Of a stretch of 64,000 nucleotides of DNA, positions 49,311 through 63,157 are shown piece by piece (position 1 is the stretch's first letter; every line of letters begins with the position of its first letter). A program made the translations under genes and the position numbers. Source of the stretch: Shinella granuli (GTDB lineage Bacteria > Pseudomonadota > Alphaproteobacteria > Rhizobiales > Rhizobiaceae); the NCBI RefSeq assembly GCF_004341885.1, contig NZ_SLVX01000013.1:106242-170241 (forward strand), given 5' to 3'. The notes under the pieces are model-generated. The model made no database searches. It saw nothing but the letters and a program-made list of their open reading frames with translations, and had not been told where the DNA came from.

Positions 49311-50202
49311 GACCGTGAGTTCGAGAACGCCCCGCCCGATCGACCATCTGGTGCTGCCGGTGTCCGACCTCGGGGTGGCCCGCGCGCGCCTGACCGCGCT
49401 CGGCTTCACCGTCGCCGGGGACGCCCGCCATCCCTTCGGCACGGAGAACTGTTGCGTCTTCCTCGCCGACGGTTCCTATCTCGAACCGCTCGGCATCGCC
49501 AATCGCGAGGAATGCGAGGCGGCGGCGCGTGGCGGCAATGTCTTCGTCGCGCGCGACCAGGCCTTCCGCTTCCGCCGCGGCCTCGAAGGCTTTTCCGCCA
49601 TCGCCATGGCGAGCGGCGATGCCTGGGAGGACGACCAGCGCTACACCAATGCCGGCCTTTCCGGCGGCGAGGTGCTGGAATTTTCCCGCGACATGCTGCT
49701 GCCCGACGGGACCAGCGCGACCGGCAGCTTCCGCCTTGCCTTCGCCGCCGACCTGCGCAGCCCCGATTTCTTCTTCTTCGCCTCGCAGCGCATCCTGCCG
49801 CTGCCGGCCGACCGCGCGTCGCTGGAAACGCACGAGAACGGCGTGATCGCGCTGTCGGAGGTCGTCCTGTCGGAACAGAACCCGACGGATTTCCAGTATC
49901 TCGTGCAGGAGGCGGCCGACGAACGCGAGGTCGAGGCCCTGTCCTTCGGCATGTCCGTCGATACGCCGCGCGGGCGCATCACCGTGCTCAACGATGCAGG
50001 CCTGGAGGGGTTTTACGGGATCGCGCCGGTCGCCGGCGCGGATCGCGGCCTGAAAGGACGCGCGGTCGTCTTCAGGGTTGAAAATACAGCGGAATGCGAG
50101 CGTCTCCTGACGGAGCGCGGCGTCGCCTTCCAGAAACGGGACAACCGCCTCCTCGTGCCGCCGGCACCGGGGCAGGGCGTCCTCCTTGTCTTCGGAGAAT
50201 GA
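49309..50202 (+). CDS. Glyoxalase-like (VOC) domain protein
   Basis: The 297-residue product begins with a VOC-type beta-alpha-beta repeat ([13 protein letters not shown] then [10 protein letters not shown], with candidate metal ligands His and Glu) and has a second repeat in its C-terminal half, matching the Glyoxalase_3-like family. Function is unknown. It ends 1 nt before the kdsA start, so it is co-transcribed with kdsA. Confidence 0.75.
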   Translation: MTVSSRTPRPIDHLVLPVSDLGVARARLTALGFTVAGDARHPFGTENCCVFLADGSYLEPLGIANREECEAAARGGNVFVARDQAFRFRRGLEGFSAIAMASGDAWEDDQRYTNAGLSGGEVLEFSRDMLLPDGTSATGSFRLAFAADLRSPDFFFFASQRILPLPADRASLETHENGVIALSEVVLSEQNPTDFQYLVQEAADEREVEALSFGMSVDTPRGRITVLNDAGLEGFYGIAPVAGADRGLKGRAVVFRVENTAECERLLTERGVAFQKRDNRLLVPPAPGQGVLLVFGE

Positions 50203-50203
50203 G

Positions 50204-51043
50204 ATGAACACCAATTCCACAGTCGTCGTCGGCGAAGGCGCCAAGAAGGTTACCTTCGCCCAGGACAAGCGCTTCTCGCTGATCGCCGGCCCCTGCCAGA
50301 TGGAGAGCCGCGACCATGCCTACATGATGGCCGAGGCGCTGGTCGAGATGACCGAAAAGCTCGGCCTCGGCCTCGTCTACAAGTCCTCCTTCGACAAGGC
50401 GAACCGCACCTCGCTCTCCGGCAAGCGCGGCATCGGCCTTGAAAAGGCGCTGGAGATCTTCGCCGACCTCAAGAAGGATTTCGGCTTCCCGGTCCTTACC
50501 GACATCCACACGGAAGAGCAGTGCGCCGTCGTCGCCGAGACGGTCGACATCCTGCAGATCCCCGCCTTCCTGTCGCGCCAGACGGACCTGCTCGTCGCCG
50601 CCGCCAGGACCGGCCGGGCGATCAACGTCAAGAAGGGCCAGTTCCTGGCGCCCTGGGACATGAAGAACGTGCTGACGAAGTTCACCGAGAGCGGCAACCC
50701 GAACGTCATGCTGTGCGAGCGCGGCGCCTCCTTCGGCTACAACACGCTCGTTTCCGACATGCGCTCGCTGCCGATCATGGCCTCGCTCGGCGCGCCCGTC
50801 GTCTTCGACGCGACGCATTCGGTGCAGCAGCCGGGCGGGCAGGGCGGTTCCTCCGGCGGCCAGCGCGAATTCGTCGAGACGCTGTCGCGCGCCGCGATCG
50901 CCGTCGGCATTGCCGGCCTCTTCGTCGAGACCCATGAGGACCCGGACAACGCCCCCTCCGACGGCCCGAACATGGTGCACCTGAAGGACATGCCGCGGCT
51001 TCTGGAAAAGCTCGTCGCCTTCGACGACATCGCCAAGGCCTGA
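50204..51043 (+). CDS. kdsA: 3-deoxy-D-manno-octulosonate 8-phosphate synthase
   Basis: The 279-residue product catalyses the condensation of phosphoenolpyruvate with arabinose 5-phosphate, the first committed step of Kdo for lipopolysaccharide. The [18 protein letters not shown] and D-A-T-H-S-V-Q-Q-P active-site segments are visible. The start ATG 50204 follows GGAGAATG. The upstream VOC gene is unusual in this operon position. Confidence 0.97.
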   Translation: MNTNSTVVVGEGAKKVTFAQDKRFSLIAGPCQMESRDHAYMMAEALVEMTEKLGLGLVYKSSFDKANRTSLSGKRGIGLEKALEIFADLKKDFGFPVLTDIHTEEQCAVVAETVDILQIPAFLSRQTDLLVAAARTGRAINVKKGQFLAPWDMKNVLTKFTESGNPNVMLCERGASFGYNTLVSDMRSLPIMASLGAPVVFDATHSVQQPGGQGGSSGGQREFVETLSRAAIAVGIAGLFVETHEDPDNAPSDGPNMVHLKDMPRLLEKLVAFDDIAKA

Positions 51044-51051
51044 CGTTTCAA

Positions 51052-51086
51052 ACGGATGACATGGAGACATGCCATCCGTCTTTCCC
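51052..51086 (+). terminator. Terminator after kdsA
   Basis: ACGGATGACATG (51052-51063) pairs with CATGCCATCCGT (51068-51079) around GAGA, with one A-C mismatch, followed by CTTTCCC. Confidence 0.7.
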
Positions 51087-51120
51087 ATGGCGACGGACGC
51101 CATTGTAATTTCTGCATCCT

Positions 51121-52448
<1,328 letters not shown>

Positions 52449-52466
52449 TCGGTCCCACGGCATCTT

Positions 52467-52508
52467 CCGGCGGCAGCGTGAACCAGCGCTGCCGCCGGTT
52501 TCTTTTTG
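52467..52508 (+). terminator. Intrinsic terminator after eno
   Basis: CCGGCGGCAGCG (52467-52478) pairs with CGCTGCCGCCGG (52487-52498), loop 8 nt, then TTTCTTTTTG. A perfect 12-bp stem. Confidence 0.92.
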
Positions 52509-52539
52509 TGAAGGGCAGGGCTGCGGCATGTTGCAAAGC

Positions 52540-52692
52540 ACCCCCTACGGCCTGCCGGCCATCTCCCCCTCAAGGGGGGAGATTGGCAAGGCGTGCAAAC
52601 CTAGCTTGATCGGCACCATTGGAGAGAGGCGAAGCGCTGCTCCATCCGATCTCCCCCCTTGAGGGGGAGATGGCCGGCAGGCCAGAGGGGGG
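52540..52692. mobile_element. About 150-bp element with perfect 35-bp terminal inverted repeats
   Basis: A 35-bp stretch starting GGCCTGCCGGCC (52549-52583) is repeated exactly inverted at 52649-52683, with partial similarity extending outward to CACCCCC. Each arm contains an ATCTCCCC...GGGGAGAT hairpin. The 65-bp interior holds no gene. It is MITE- or RIME-like and sits between the eno terminator and psuG. Confidence 0.85.
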
Positions 52693-52769
52693 TGCCACAG
52701 CCGCAGCCTGTCCATCCTTGTGCAATCCACCCCAAGCAAAGGGCAGGTCACCCCCGGGGCCGGGACGGC

Positions 52770-53696
52770 TCAGTCCGCCAGGGCCACGGCGATTTCCGCC
52801 GCCAGCCGCGCATTGTTCTCGACGAGCGCGATGTTGGTCTTGAGGCTGCGGCCGTCCGTCAGGCGGAACAGGCTGTCGAGCAGGTAGGGCGTCACGGCCT
52901 TGCCGGCGATCTCGTCGCGTTCGGCATTGTCGAGCGCGCGGGCGATGTAGATCTCCATCTCCTCGCGTTCGATCTCGTCGGCCTCCGGCACCGGATTGGC
53001 GATCAGCATGCCGCCGTCGACGCCGAGCTGGTCGCGCACCTTCTGGAAATTGGCGATGGCCGCCGGGCTGTTCAGCGTCAGCGGGCTCTTCAGGCCCGAA
53101 TCGCGCGACCAGAAGGCCGGGAAGTTCGGGCTGTCATAGGTGACGACGGGCACGCCGCGCGTCTCCAGCACTTCCAGGGTCTTGGGGATGTCGAGGATCG
53201 CCTTGGCGCCTGCGCAGACCACGATCACGCCGGTGCGCGACAATTCGTCGAGGTCGGCGGAGATGTCGAAGGTCTCCTCCGCCTTGCGGTGCACGCCGCC
53301 GATGCCGCCGGTCGCGAAGACCTTGATACCGGCGCGTGCCGCGCCGATCATCGTCGCCGCCACGGTCGTCGCGCCGGTGCGGCGCTCGGCGATCGCGAAG
53401 GCAAGGTCGGCGCGCGAGAGCTTCATCGCGCCCTCGGTCTGCGCCAAAGCTTCCAGCAGCGCATCGTCGAGGCCGATATGCAGGATGCCGTCGATGACGG
53501 CGATCGTCGCCGGCACGGCGCCTTCCTCGCGGATGATGCGCTCGACGCTGCGGGCCATGTTCAGGTTGCCCGGATAGGGCATGCCGTGGGTGATGATCGT
53601 CGATTCGAGCGCGACGATCGGCGCGCCGCGGGCCTTGGCGGCGGCGACTTCGTCCGAATACTGCATCGGCAGGAGGGCGGAAACGGGTCTGGTCAT
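52770..53696 (-). CDS. psuG: Pseudouridine-5'-phosphate glycosidase
   Basis: The 308-residue product has the family motifs A-L-E-S-T-I-I-T-H-G-M-P, F-A-T-G-G-I-G-G-V-H-R and S-P-L-T-L-N-S-P, and the catalytic Lys/Asp region around V-V-C-A-G-A-K-A-I-L-D. PsuG reversibly splits pseudouridine 5'-phosphate into uracil and ribose 5-phosphate. ATG 53696 follows AAGGACAC. It is downstream of the pseudouridine kinase gene with a 34-nt gap. Confidence 0.93.
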   Translation of the reverse strand: MTRPVSALLPMQYSDEVAAAKARGAPIVALESTIITHGMPYPGNLNMARSVERIIREEGAVPATIAVIDGILHIGLDDALLEALAQTEGAMKLSRADLAFAIAERRTGATTVAATMIGAARAGIKVFATGGIGGVHRKAEETFDISADLDELSRTGVIVVCAGAKAILDIPKTLEVLETRGVPVVTYDSPNFPAFWSRDSGLKSPLTLNSPAAIANFQKVRDQLGVDGGMLIANPVPEADEIEREEMEIYIARALDNAERDEIAGKAVTPYLLDSLFRLTDGRSLKTNIALVENNARLAAEIAVALAD

Positions 53697-53730
53697 GCGG
53701 TGTCCTTGCAGGAATTTCGGCAAAAAAGTC

Positions 53731-54678
53731 TCATGCCATCCCTTCGGCCTCCGGCACAAGGGAAAGTGCGGCCTGAAGCGCCGCCTGCGACATTTCTTCG
53801 GCGACGGCAAGCGGCGAACGCACGGTGATCGCCGCGGCGGCGACCCCGTGGCGCAGCGCCTCGCCGATATCGTGGCCGGCCATCCAGGCATCGAGGAAGC
53901 CGGAGGCGAGCGAATCGCCCGCCCCGGTGACATCGGCGAGCGCGGGCGCCTCCGGCGGCGTGACGAGCACGGCCTTTTCCGCATCGAAGGCGACGACGCC
54001 CCGGCCGCCGCGCGTCACGACGCCGGCGCAAAGGCCGGCCGCGCGGAGCGCCTTCGGCCAGTCGGCCGGGTCTTCCGGCGCGACGCCCGCCAGCGTGCGC
54101 GCCTCCGCCTCGTTCATGAACAGGAAGGCGAGGGCGGAGAAGCTTGCCGCAAAGCGCGGCACCTTGGCCGGCGAAATGGCGATGCCGGCGATCGGCACGC
54201 CGGCCGCCCGCGCCGCCGCCGCCATGGCCGCCAGCGTCTCGGCCGGCAGGTTGGCATCGGTGAGGATCAGCCCCGCCGCCGCGACCGCCTCGCGCATCGC
54301 CCGCTGCTGCAGGCGGCGCGGCGAGAACAGGCGGTAGAGCTCCATGTCCGCCAGCGCGATGACGAGGTTGCCGTCCCGCTCGATGATTGCCGTATAGCTC
54401 GGCGTCGCCCGGTCGAGGAAGGTAAAGGGCGTGTCCTCGACGCCTGCCGCCTCCGCCGCCGCCGCGACGATGGCGCCGTCCGCATCGCCCCCGCGCGGCG
54501 AGACGAGCCGCACCGTCCGGCCGAGCCGGGCCAGGTTGCGCGCCGCATTGAAGGCGCCGCCGCCCGCTTCCACGAACCAGGCGCCGGGATTGCTCGCCCC
54601 CGGCGCCGTCTCGCCGGCGATGCGCCCGCGCCTGTCCACATGGGCGCCGCCCATCACCAGTATCGTCTTTCCCGTCAT
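53731..54678 (-). CDS. psuK: Pseudouridine kinase (PfkB family)
   Basis: The 315-residue product is a PfkB-family sugar or nucleoside kinase, with the [16 protein letters not shown]-terminal signature and the catalytic D-V-T-G-A-G-D motif. Paired with psuG it should phosphorylate pseudouridine, feeding released RNA pseudouridine into uracil and ribose 5-phosphate. No transporter gene lies next to it in this window. Confidence 0.9.
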   Translation of the reverse strand: MTGKTILVMGGAHVDRRGRIAGETAPGASNPGAWFVEAGGGAFNAARNLARLGRTVRLVSPRGGDADGAIVAAAAEAAGVEDTPFTFLDRATPSYTAIIERDGNLVIALADMELYRLFSPRRLQQRAMREAVAAAGLILTDANLPAETLAAMAAAARAAGVPIAGIAISPAKVPRFAASFSALAFLFMNEAEARTLAGVAPEDPADWPKALRAAGLCAGVVTRGGRGVVAFDAEKAVLVTPPEAPALADVTGAGDSLASGFLDAWMAGHDIGEALRHGVAAAAITVRSPLAVAEEMSQAALQAALSLVPEAEGMA

Positions 54679-54839
54679 CGTCTTCCTTCATTCCCGTGGG
54701 CGCGATTCGCCGGCAAGAGCGAAGCGCCCGCGCGGGTACATCCTTGTTCCGCCATGGCTTTCAGCAGTCGCAAACGAAAAGAGAACACACGCTCGATTCA
54801 CGAAATCATTCAAATGGATGAATGGACCTTGCAAGAAGA

Positions 54840-54854
54840 GAACAAAATGTGTAC
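54840..54854 (+). promoter_or_regulatory. recA: Candidate LexA box before recA
   Basis: GAAC (54840-54843), 7 nt, GTAC (54851-54854). Rhizobial LexA boxes follow GAAC-N7-GAAC or GTTC-N7-GTTC; the second half-site differs by one base. It lies 60 bp before the recA start, where an SOS operator is expected. Confidence 0.4.
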
Positions 54855-54913
54855 ATAGCTTTCATCGACGGCTTCGTTGCCTGTCTTGCTTCAATAACCT
54901 AAAGGTGGACCAA

Positions 54914-56002
54914 ATGGCACAGAACACTTTGCGGCTCGTAGAGGATAAAGCAGTGGATAAAAGCAAGGCACTCGAAGCGGCACTCTCCCAGATCGAGCGC
55001 TCCTTCGGCAAGGGCTCCATCATGAAGCTCGGCTCGAAGGACAGCGTCGTCGAGATCGAGACGGTGTCGACGGGCTCGCTCAGCCTCGACGTCGCGCTCG
55101 GCATCGGCGGCCTGCCCAAGGGCCGCATCATCGAGATCTACGGTCCGGAAAGCTCGGGCAAGACAACGCTGGCGCTGCAGACCATCGCCGAGGCCCAGAA
55201 GACGGGCGGCATCTGCGCCTTCGTCGATGCCGAGCACGCGCTCGACCCGGTCTATGCCCGCAAGCTCGGCGTCGATCTCCAGAACCTGCTGATCTCGCAG
55301 CCCGACACCGGCGAGCAGGCGCTCGAAATCACCGACACGCTGGTGCGCTCCGGCGCGATCGACGTGCTGGTCGTCGATTCGGTCGCCGCGCTGACGCCGC
55401 GCGCCGAAATCGAGGGCGAGATGGGCGAGAGCCTGCCGGGCCTCCAGGCGCGCCTGATGAGCCAGGCGTTGCGCAAGCTCACCGCCTCGATCTCCAAGTC
55501 CAACACGATGGTGATCTTCATCAACCAGATCCGCATGAAGATCGGCGTCGTCTACGGTTCGCCGGAAGTGACGACGGGCGGCAACGCGCTGAAGTTCTAT
55601 GCTTCCGTCCGCCTCGACATCCGCCGCATCGGCGCCGTCAAGGAACGTGACGAGGTGATCGGCAACCAGACGCGCGTCAAGGTCGTCAAGAACAAGATGG
55701 CCCCGCCCTTCAAGCAGGTCGAGTTCGACATCATGTACGGCGAGGGCGTCTCCAAGACCGGCGAGCTCATCGACCTCGGCGTCAAGGCCGGCATCGTGGA
55801 GAAGTCCGGCGCCTGGTTCTCCTACAACAGCCAGCGCCTCGGCCAGGGCCGCGAGAACGCCAAGACGTTCCTGCGCGACAATCCGGATCTCGCCCGCGAG
55901 ATCGAGATGGCGCTGCGCCAGAATGCCGGCCTGATCGCCGACCGCTTCCTGGAGAACGGCGGGCCGGATCCGAACGACGCCGACGACGCGGCCGGCCTGT
56001 AA
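54914..56002 (+). CDS. recA: Recombinase RecA
   Basis: The 362-residue product is full-length RecA: Walker A G-P-E-S-S-G-K-T, Walker [11 protein letters not shown], the [11 protein letters not shown] loop 1 region, and the [28 protein letters not shown] N-terminus. It catalyses strand exchange and LexA self-cleavage. ATG 54914 follows AGGTGGA. Upstream AT-rich sequence contains a LexA-like site. Confidence 0.97.
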   Translation: MAQNTLRLVEDKAVDKSKALEAALSQIERSFGKGSIMKLGSKDSVVEIETVSTGSLSLDVALGIGGLPKGRIIEIYGPESSGKTTLALQTIAEAQKTGGICAFVDAEHALDPVYARKLGVDLQNLLISQPDTGEQALEITDTLVRSGAIDVLVVDSVAALTPRAEIEGEMGESLPGLQARLMSQALRKLTASISKSNTMVIFINQIRMKIGVVYGSPEVTTGGNALKFYASVRLDIRRIGAVKERDEVIGNQTRVKVVKNKMAPPFKQVEFDIMYGEGVSKTGELIDLGVKAGIVEKSGAWFSYNSQRLGQGRENAKTFLRDNPDLAREIEMALRQNAGLIADRFLENGGPDPNDADDAAGL

Positions 56003-56035
56003 TCGCCGCGCAACGTTTTCGCAAAAACATGAAAG

Positions 56036-56069
56036 ACCGGCCTCTTCTTCGCGGAAGGCCGGTTTTTTG
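56036..56069 (+). terminator. Intrinsic terminator after recA
   Basis: ACCGGCCT (56036-56043) pairs with AGGCCGGT (56056-56063), followed by TTTTTGA. A 12-nt loop separates the arms. Confidence 0.88.
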
Positions 56070-56315
56070 ATGTCTGGACAGGGGCCGAGGCGGGCGATAA
56101 AAGCCTTCAGTTCTCGCGCGCGCCAAGGTTTTCGACCTTTCCGCATCCAGGCGGCAGGCGCGGGCAGTTTCGACGGAATTCGCGGAAGGGCGACCTTGAG
56201 GGGTCTTCCGGGCGGGCACTCCGGCCGGCGAGGCGGTTTCGCCATCGTTGCAGTGATATTGGGTGGGTGATGCGCCGGTCTTCCGGCGCAAAAGGGCACA
56301 GATGAAGGACGCGAT

Positions 56316-58976
<2,661 letters not shown>

Positions 58977-59006
58977 TCGGTCCGGCCGGAACGCGAAAGG
59001 ATCACG

Positions 59007-59033
59007 GCGGCGGGCTTCGGTCCGCCGCTTTTG
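59007..59033 (+). terminator. Terminator after alaS
   Basis: GCGGCGGGC (59007-59015) pairs with GTCCGCCGC (59020-59028), one G-T wobble, loop TTCG, followed by TTTTG. Confidence 0.8.
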
Positions 59034-59088
59034 TTTGCGAAGTCTTCAGGGTTTGCCCCTAGCATTCTGCGCGAGCGGAGTGCTTGTT

Positions 59089-60348
59089 TTGATTGAAGAC
59101 TTCATCAGTATTTCAACCTTGATGGTCTGTACCTTCCTGGCGACGACCGCCGTCGGGATCTTCATGCTGCAGGTTTGGCTGACCGACCGGCGGCACAGGG
59201 CGGCCGGCTATTGGTGCCTGTCCATGTGGGTCGGCTCGCTCTGCACGCTGCTGTTCGCGCTGCGTCCCATGGGCCTGCCCCTCCTGACCGTCGGCCTCGG
59301 CAATGCGCTCGCTGCCTTCGGCTATGCGTTCATGTGGGCCGGCTTCCGCGTCTTCGATCGCCGCCGCGTTTATCTTTCCGTCGTTCTGGCCGGTCCCGTC
59401 CTCTGGAGCTGCGTCTATCTTCTCGTCCCGCAGGTGTCGGAGGATGTGAACAACCGCATCATCGTCAGCTCGATCATCATCACCGCCTATTGCCTGTGGA
59501 TCGGTGTCGACATCTGGCGCGGGCGCCGCACCGAGCCGCTGCCGACCCGCATGCTTGCCGCGGCCTTCTTCGTCAGCCACGGTATCATCTATGGCCTGCG
59601 CATTCCCATGGCGATCGTCCTGCCCACGGCGTTCGGCCACGGCACGGCCTATTCCGCCTGGTTCGCGCTCTTCTCGCTGGAGCTCTTCGCCCACACGATC
59701 CTGGCCGCCGTCGCCATGCTGGTGCTGATCAAGGAGCGGGGCGAGGCGCTCTACCGCCAGGCCTCGCGCACCGATGCGCTGACCGGCATCGCCAATCGCG
59801 GCTCGTTCCTGGACGACATACAGAAGCTGCTGGCCGACCGGCCGCAGGGCACGCTGATGATCTTCGATCTCGACCGGTTCAAGGCGATCAACGACACCTA
59901 CGGCCATGTCGCCGGCGATCTCGTGCTGAAACGGTTCGCCGCGCAGGTCGCCGCCCGGCTGGAGGCGAGCATGCTGTTCTGCCGCTTCGGCGGCGAGGAA
60001 TTCGCGCTCTTCGCGCCAGGGCGCGATGTGGCCGCCGCCGAGCCGTTTGCCGAAGGGCTGCGGCGCGCGGTGGAGGCCCTGCCGGTGCCTGCCGGAGACC
60101 AGGAGATCGCGGTCTCGGTCAGCATCGGCCTTGCCGATGTCGCGACCTTCGGGCCGGATTTCGACCGTCTGCATTCGGCTGCCGACGGCGCGCTCTATGC
60201 GGCCAAGGAGGCCGGCCGCAACCGGGTGAAGCGCGCGGCGCCTTCGCTGGGGCTTGCCGATGTCGCCGGGCGCATGAGAGCCTCCACCGCCGCGGACATC
60301 GCCCGCGCCGGCGAGGGCGCGTCGCGCTCTTTCAGCGTCGCGCCCTGA
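59089..60348 (+). CDS. Membrane-anchored diguanylate cyclase
   Basis: The 419-residue product has about six transmembrane helices in its first 200 residues and a C-terminal GGDEF domain with the active motif RFGGEEFALF (GGEEF). It makes c-di-GMP from GTP. No I-site R-x-x-D is evident just before GGEEF, so allosteric product inhibition may be absent. TTG 59089 with GAGCGGAG eight nt upstream is preferred over GTG 59080. Confidence 0.85.
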   Translation: MIEDFISISTLMVCTFLATTAVGIFMLQVWLTDRRHRAAGYWCLSMWVGSLCTLLFALRPMGLPLLTVGLGNALAAFGYAFMWAGFRVFDRRRVYLSVVLAGPVLWSCVYLLVPQVSEDVNNRIIVSSIIITAYCLWIGVDIWRGRRTEPLPTRMLAAAFFVSHGIIYGLRIPMAIVLPTAFGHGTAYSAWFALFSLELFAHTILAAVAMLVLIKERGEALYRQASRTDALTGIANRGSFLDDIQKLLADRPQGTLMIFDLDRFKAINDTYGHVAGDLVLKRFAAQVAARLEASMLFCRFGGEEFALFAPGRDVAAAEPFAEGLRRAVEALPVPAGDQEIAVSVSIGLADVATFGPDFDRLHSAADGALYAAKEAGRNRVKRAAPSLGLADVAGRMRASTAADIARAGEGASRSFSVAP

Positions 60349-60400
60349 TCTTCCGCCTGTCGTTCTCGCAAACCGCCGCACGCCTTTGCGCGGGCGCGCT

Positions 60401-62074
60401 TCAGTGCGCCGCCGCCGCGATCTCGTTCGTCGCGCTCTCCACCGTCGCCGCGAAGGTGACGCGCGGGGCGTGCAGCTCGTGGGCTTCCAGCAGGCGGCGC
60501 ATGTCGGGCTTAAGCCCGGTGATGAAGACGCGCACGCCGGCCCGCTCGGCCTTGCGCACCAGGCCCTCGATGACGCTGGCGGCGGTGGAATCGAGCAGCG
60601 GCACGTCGGAGCAGTCGAGCACGAAGTTGCGCCGCTGGTCGGCGATGCGGTCGAGCACCGTGCCGACGCTGGCCGCCGCGCCGAAGAAGAAGACGCCGCT
60701 GATGCGGTAGATCACCGTGTCCGGATCGTCGCCGGCGACCGGCCGCTCGGGCAGGCCACTGTCCTCGCCGGCATTCTCGATCGCCCGCACGACGCGCGGC
60801 ACCGTCTCCTCGCGGATATCGACGGACTTGCCCATGCGGTCGATGAACAGCACCGCGCCGAGCAGGAAGCCGACGACGATGCCCTCCGTCAGGTCGCGGA
60901 AGACGACGAGCAGGAAGGTGACGACGAGCACCGCCGCATCGCCGCGCGAGGAGCGGAAGAGGGCGGCGATGGCCGGGCGCTCCACCATGTTGAACGCGAC
61001 GACCGCCAGCACACCGGCAAGCGCGGCGAGCGGGATATAGCTGGCGAGCGGTGCGGCGACGAGCATGAAGAGCAGGAGGAAGAGCGCGTGCAGCATGCCG
61101 GAGACCGGGCTGGTGGCGCCGGAGCGCACGTTCGTGGCGGTGCGCGCGATGGTGCCCGTCACGCAGATGCCGCCGAACAGCGCCGAGCCGACATTGGCGA
61201 CCCCCTGGGCGACCAGTTCCATGCTGGAGCGGTGCCTGCGCCCCGTCATGCCATCGGCGACGACGGCCGAGAGCAGCGATTCGATGGCGCCGAGCAGCGC
61301 GAAGGCGACGGCGTCCGGCAGCACGGCGAGCACGAGGTCGGGCGAGAAGGAGGGCAGCGCCGGCAGCGTCAGGCCGCGCGGAATGCCGTTGAAACGGGTG
61401 CCGATCGTGTCCGCCGGCAGGGAGAGAAGCGCGGTGGCGAAGGAGGCGATGGTGACGGCGATGAGCAGGTTCGGCCAGCTCGGGCGGAAGCGGCGCAAAA
61501 GCAGGATGACGGCGATGGTGAGCCCGGCGACGCCGAAGGCGGCCGGGTTGAAGGTGGGGCGGGCGGCCCAGAGCGCTTCGAGCTTCTCGACGATCGGTCC
61601 CGGCTCGCGCCCGTCCAGCTTCAGGCCGAACAGTTCGCCGATCTGGCTGGCGAAGATGATGAGCGCGATGCCGGCCGTGAAGCCGACCGTGACGGGATAG
61701 GGGATGAACTTGATGTATTTGCCGAGCCTGAGATAGCCGGCCAGCGCGAGAAAGAGGCCGGAGAGCAGCGTGGCGAGCAGCAGGCCCTCGACGCCGTGGC
61801 GGGCGACCGTGGCCGAGACGAGCACGATGAAGGCGCCGGCCGGCCCGCCCACCTGGAAGCGGCTGCCGCCGAGCGCGGAAACCAGGAAGCCGCCGATGAT
61901 GGCGGTGTAGAGGCCGCGATCGGGCGTCACGCCCGAGGCAATGGCGATCGCCATGGACAGCGGCAGCGCGACGATCGCCACCGTGAGGCCGGCCAGCGCA
62001 TCGGCCTTGAAACGCGCGGGGCCATAGCCCTCCGCGAAAACGGTGGCGAGCTTCGGCGTCAAGGTATCGGTCAT
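60401..62074 (-). CDS. SulP family anion transporter with STAS domain
   Basis: The 557-residue product has 10-12 membrane helices with the SulP pattern (ALAGLTVAIVALPLSMAIAIASGVTPDRGLY, G-G-S-R-F-Q-V-G-G-P-A-G-A-F) and a C-terminal STAS domain (about 445-550, with V-L-D-C-S-D-V-P-L-L-D-S-T-A). SulP proteins carry sulfate, bicarbonate or dicarboxylates; the substrate cannot be told. The start at 62074 follows GAGGCACC. Confidence 0.9.
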   Translation of the reverse strand: MTDTLTPKLATVFAEGYGPARFKADALAGLTVAIVALPLSMAIAIASGVTPDRGLYTAIIGGFLVSALGGSRFQVGGPAGAFIVLVSATVARHGVEGLLLATLLSGLFLALAGYLRLGKYIKFIPYPVTVGFTAGIALIIFASQIGELFGLKLDGREPGPIVEKLEALWAARPTFNPAAFGVAGLTIAVILLLRRFRPSWPNLLIAVTIASFATALLSLPADTIGTRFNGIPRGLTLPALPSFSPDLVLAVLPDAVAFALLGAIESLLSAVVADGMTGRRHRSSMELVAQGVANVGSALFGGICVTGTIARTATNVRSGATSPVSGMLHALFLLLFMLVAAPLASYIPLAALAGVLAVVAFNMVERPAIAALFRSSRGDAAVLVVTFLLVVFRDLTEGIVVGFLLGAVLFIDRMGKSVDIREETVPRVVRAIENAGEDSGLPERPVAGDDPDTVIYRISGVFFFGAAASVGTVLDRIADQRRNFVLDCSDVPLLDSTAASVIEGLVRKAERAGVRVFITGLKPDMRRLLEAHELHAPRVTFAATVESATNEIAAAAH

Positions 62075-62256
62075 GGGTGCCTCGGAAGGCCGGAGGAAGA
62101 AGGAAAGGGGCCGGCGACGGCATCTCACGCCGAGTCGCCCGTTTTTGCAATGGCACAAGGCAAGGCCATGCATAAATTGCAGGGCACGGCAGAAGCGCAG
62201 GATTTGTGAAATCGCTTCGTGCTTGGTTGAATGCGTTCCGGCGAGAGGGAAACGGC

Positions 62257-63129
62257 ATGAGCGAGAGCGAGATCTGGGCGGCCTATGAGAAACGCCTGCT
62301 CAGGGTTTCCGCCTATATCCACGAGCATCTGGAAGAGGATCTCGACCTCGACCGGCTGCCGGAGATCGCCTGCCTTTCGGCCCATCACTGGCACCGCGTC
62401 TACCGCGCCGTGCACAACGAGACGCTGGCGGCGACCGTCCGCCGGCTGCGTCTGCACCGTGCGGCGGGCGACCTGGTGCGCAGCGACCGCACCGTCCGGG
62501 ACATCGCCGCGCGCTGGGGCTATCCCAACCTCCAGTCCTTCACGCGTGTCTTTGCGGCCGCCTACGGCCTGCCGCCGGCACGCTACCGCAGGGAGGGCTC
62601 CCACCGCGCCTACGAACCCGAAAACGCCAAGGAGTCTTCCCGCATGTTCGACGTGACCATCCGCACCATCCCCGGGCAGAGCCTGCTCGCCATTGCCCAT
62701 ACCGGGTCCTATATGGGCATCGGCAAGGCCTTCGAGACGCTCCATGGCACGCTCTTCTCGCGCAACCTCTTCCGCCCGGACATGCGCATGATCGGCGTCT
62801 TCCTCGACGATCCCGATCTCGTGGCGGAGGAGGAGCTTCGTTCCTTCGCCTGCGTGACGGCGGGCGAGGACGTTCCCGCCGAGGCGCCGCTCGTGCGCCG
62901 AACGCTGGCAGGCGGCGACCATGCGGTGCTGCGCCACCAGGGCCCCTATGCCGATATGGGCGTGGCCTATCGCTGGCTCTACGGCACATGGCTGCCGGCG
63001 TCCGGCCGCTCGATCCGCGACGAGGTGATGTTCGAGGCCTATCTCAACAATCCGCGCGAGGTGCCGCCGAACGAGCTTCTGACGGAAATCTGCCTGCCGC
63101 TCCAGCCGGCGGCCGAAGCCGCGGCCTGA
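62257..63129 (+). CDS. AraC family regulator with GyrI-like effector domain
   Basis: The 290-residue product has an N-terminal AraC double helix-turn-helix (about residues 8-110, with L-P-E-I-A-C-L-S-A-H-H-W-H-R and R-D-I-A-A-R-W-G-Y-P-N-L-Q-S-F-T-R) and a C-terminal GyrI-like/effector-binding fold (about 130-285) that binds small hydrophobic molecules. This is the SbmC/Rob-type regulator layout. The start ATG 62257 follows GAGAGGG. Confidence 0.85.
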   Translation: MSESEIWAAYEKRLLRVSAYIHEHLEEDLDLDRLPEIACLSAHHWHRVYRAVHNETLAATVRRLRLHRAAGDLVRSDRTVRDIAARWGYPNLQSFTRVFAAAYGLPPARYRREGSHRAYEPENAKESSRMFDVTIRTIPGQSLLAIAHTGSYMGIGKAFETLHGTLFSRNLFRPDMRMIGVFLDDPDLVAEEELRSFACVTAGEDVPAEAPLVRRTLAGGDHAVLRHQGPYADMGVAYRWLYGTWLPASGRSIRDEVMFEAYLNNPREVPPNELLTEICLPLQPAAEAAA

Positions 63130-63157
63130 ACGGCAGGGGGCGGGCGGTAAGCCCGCC

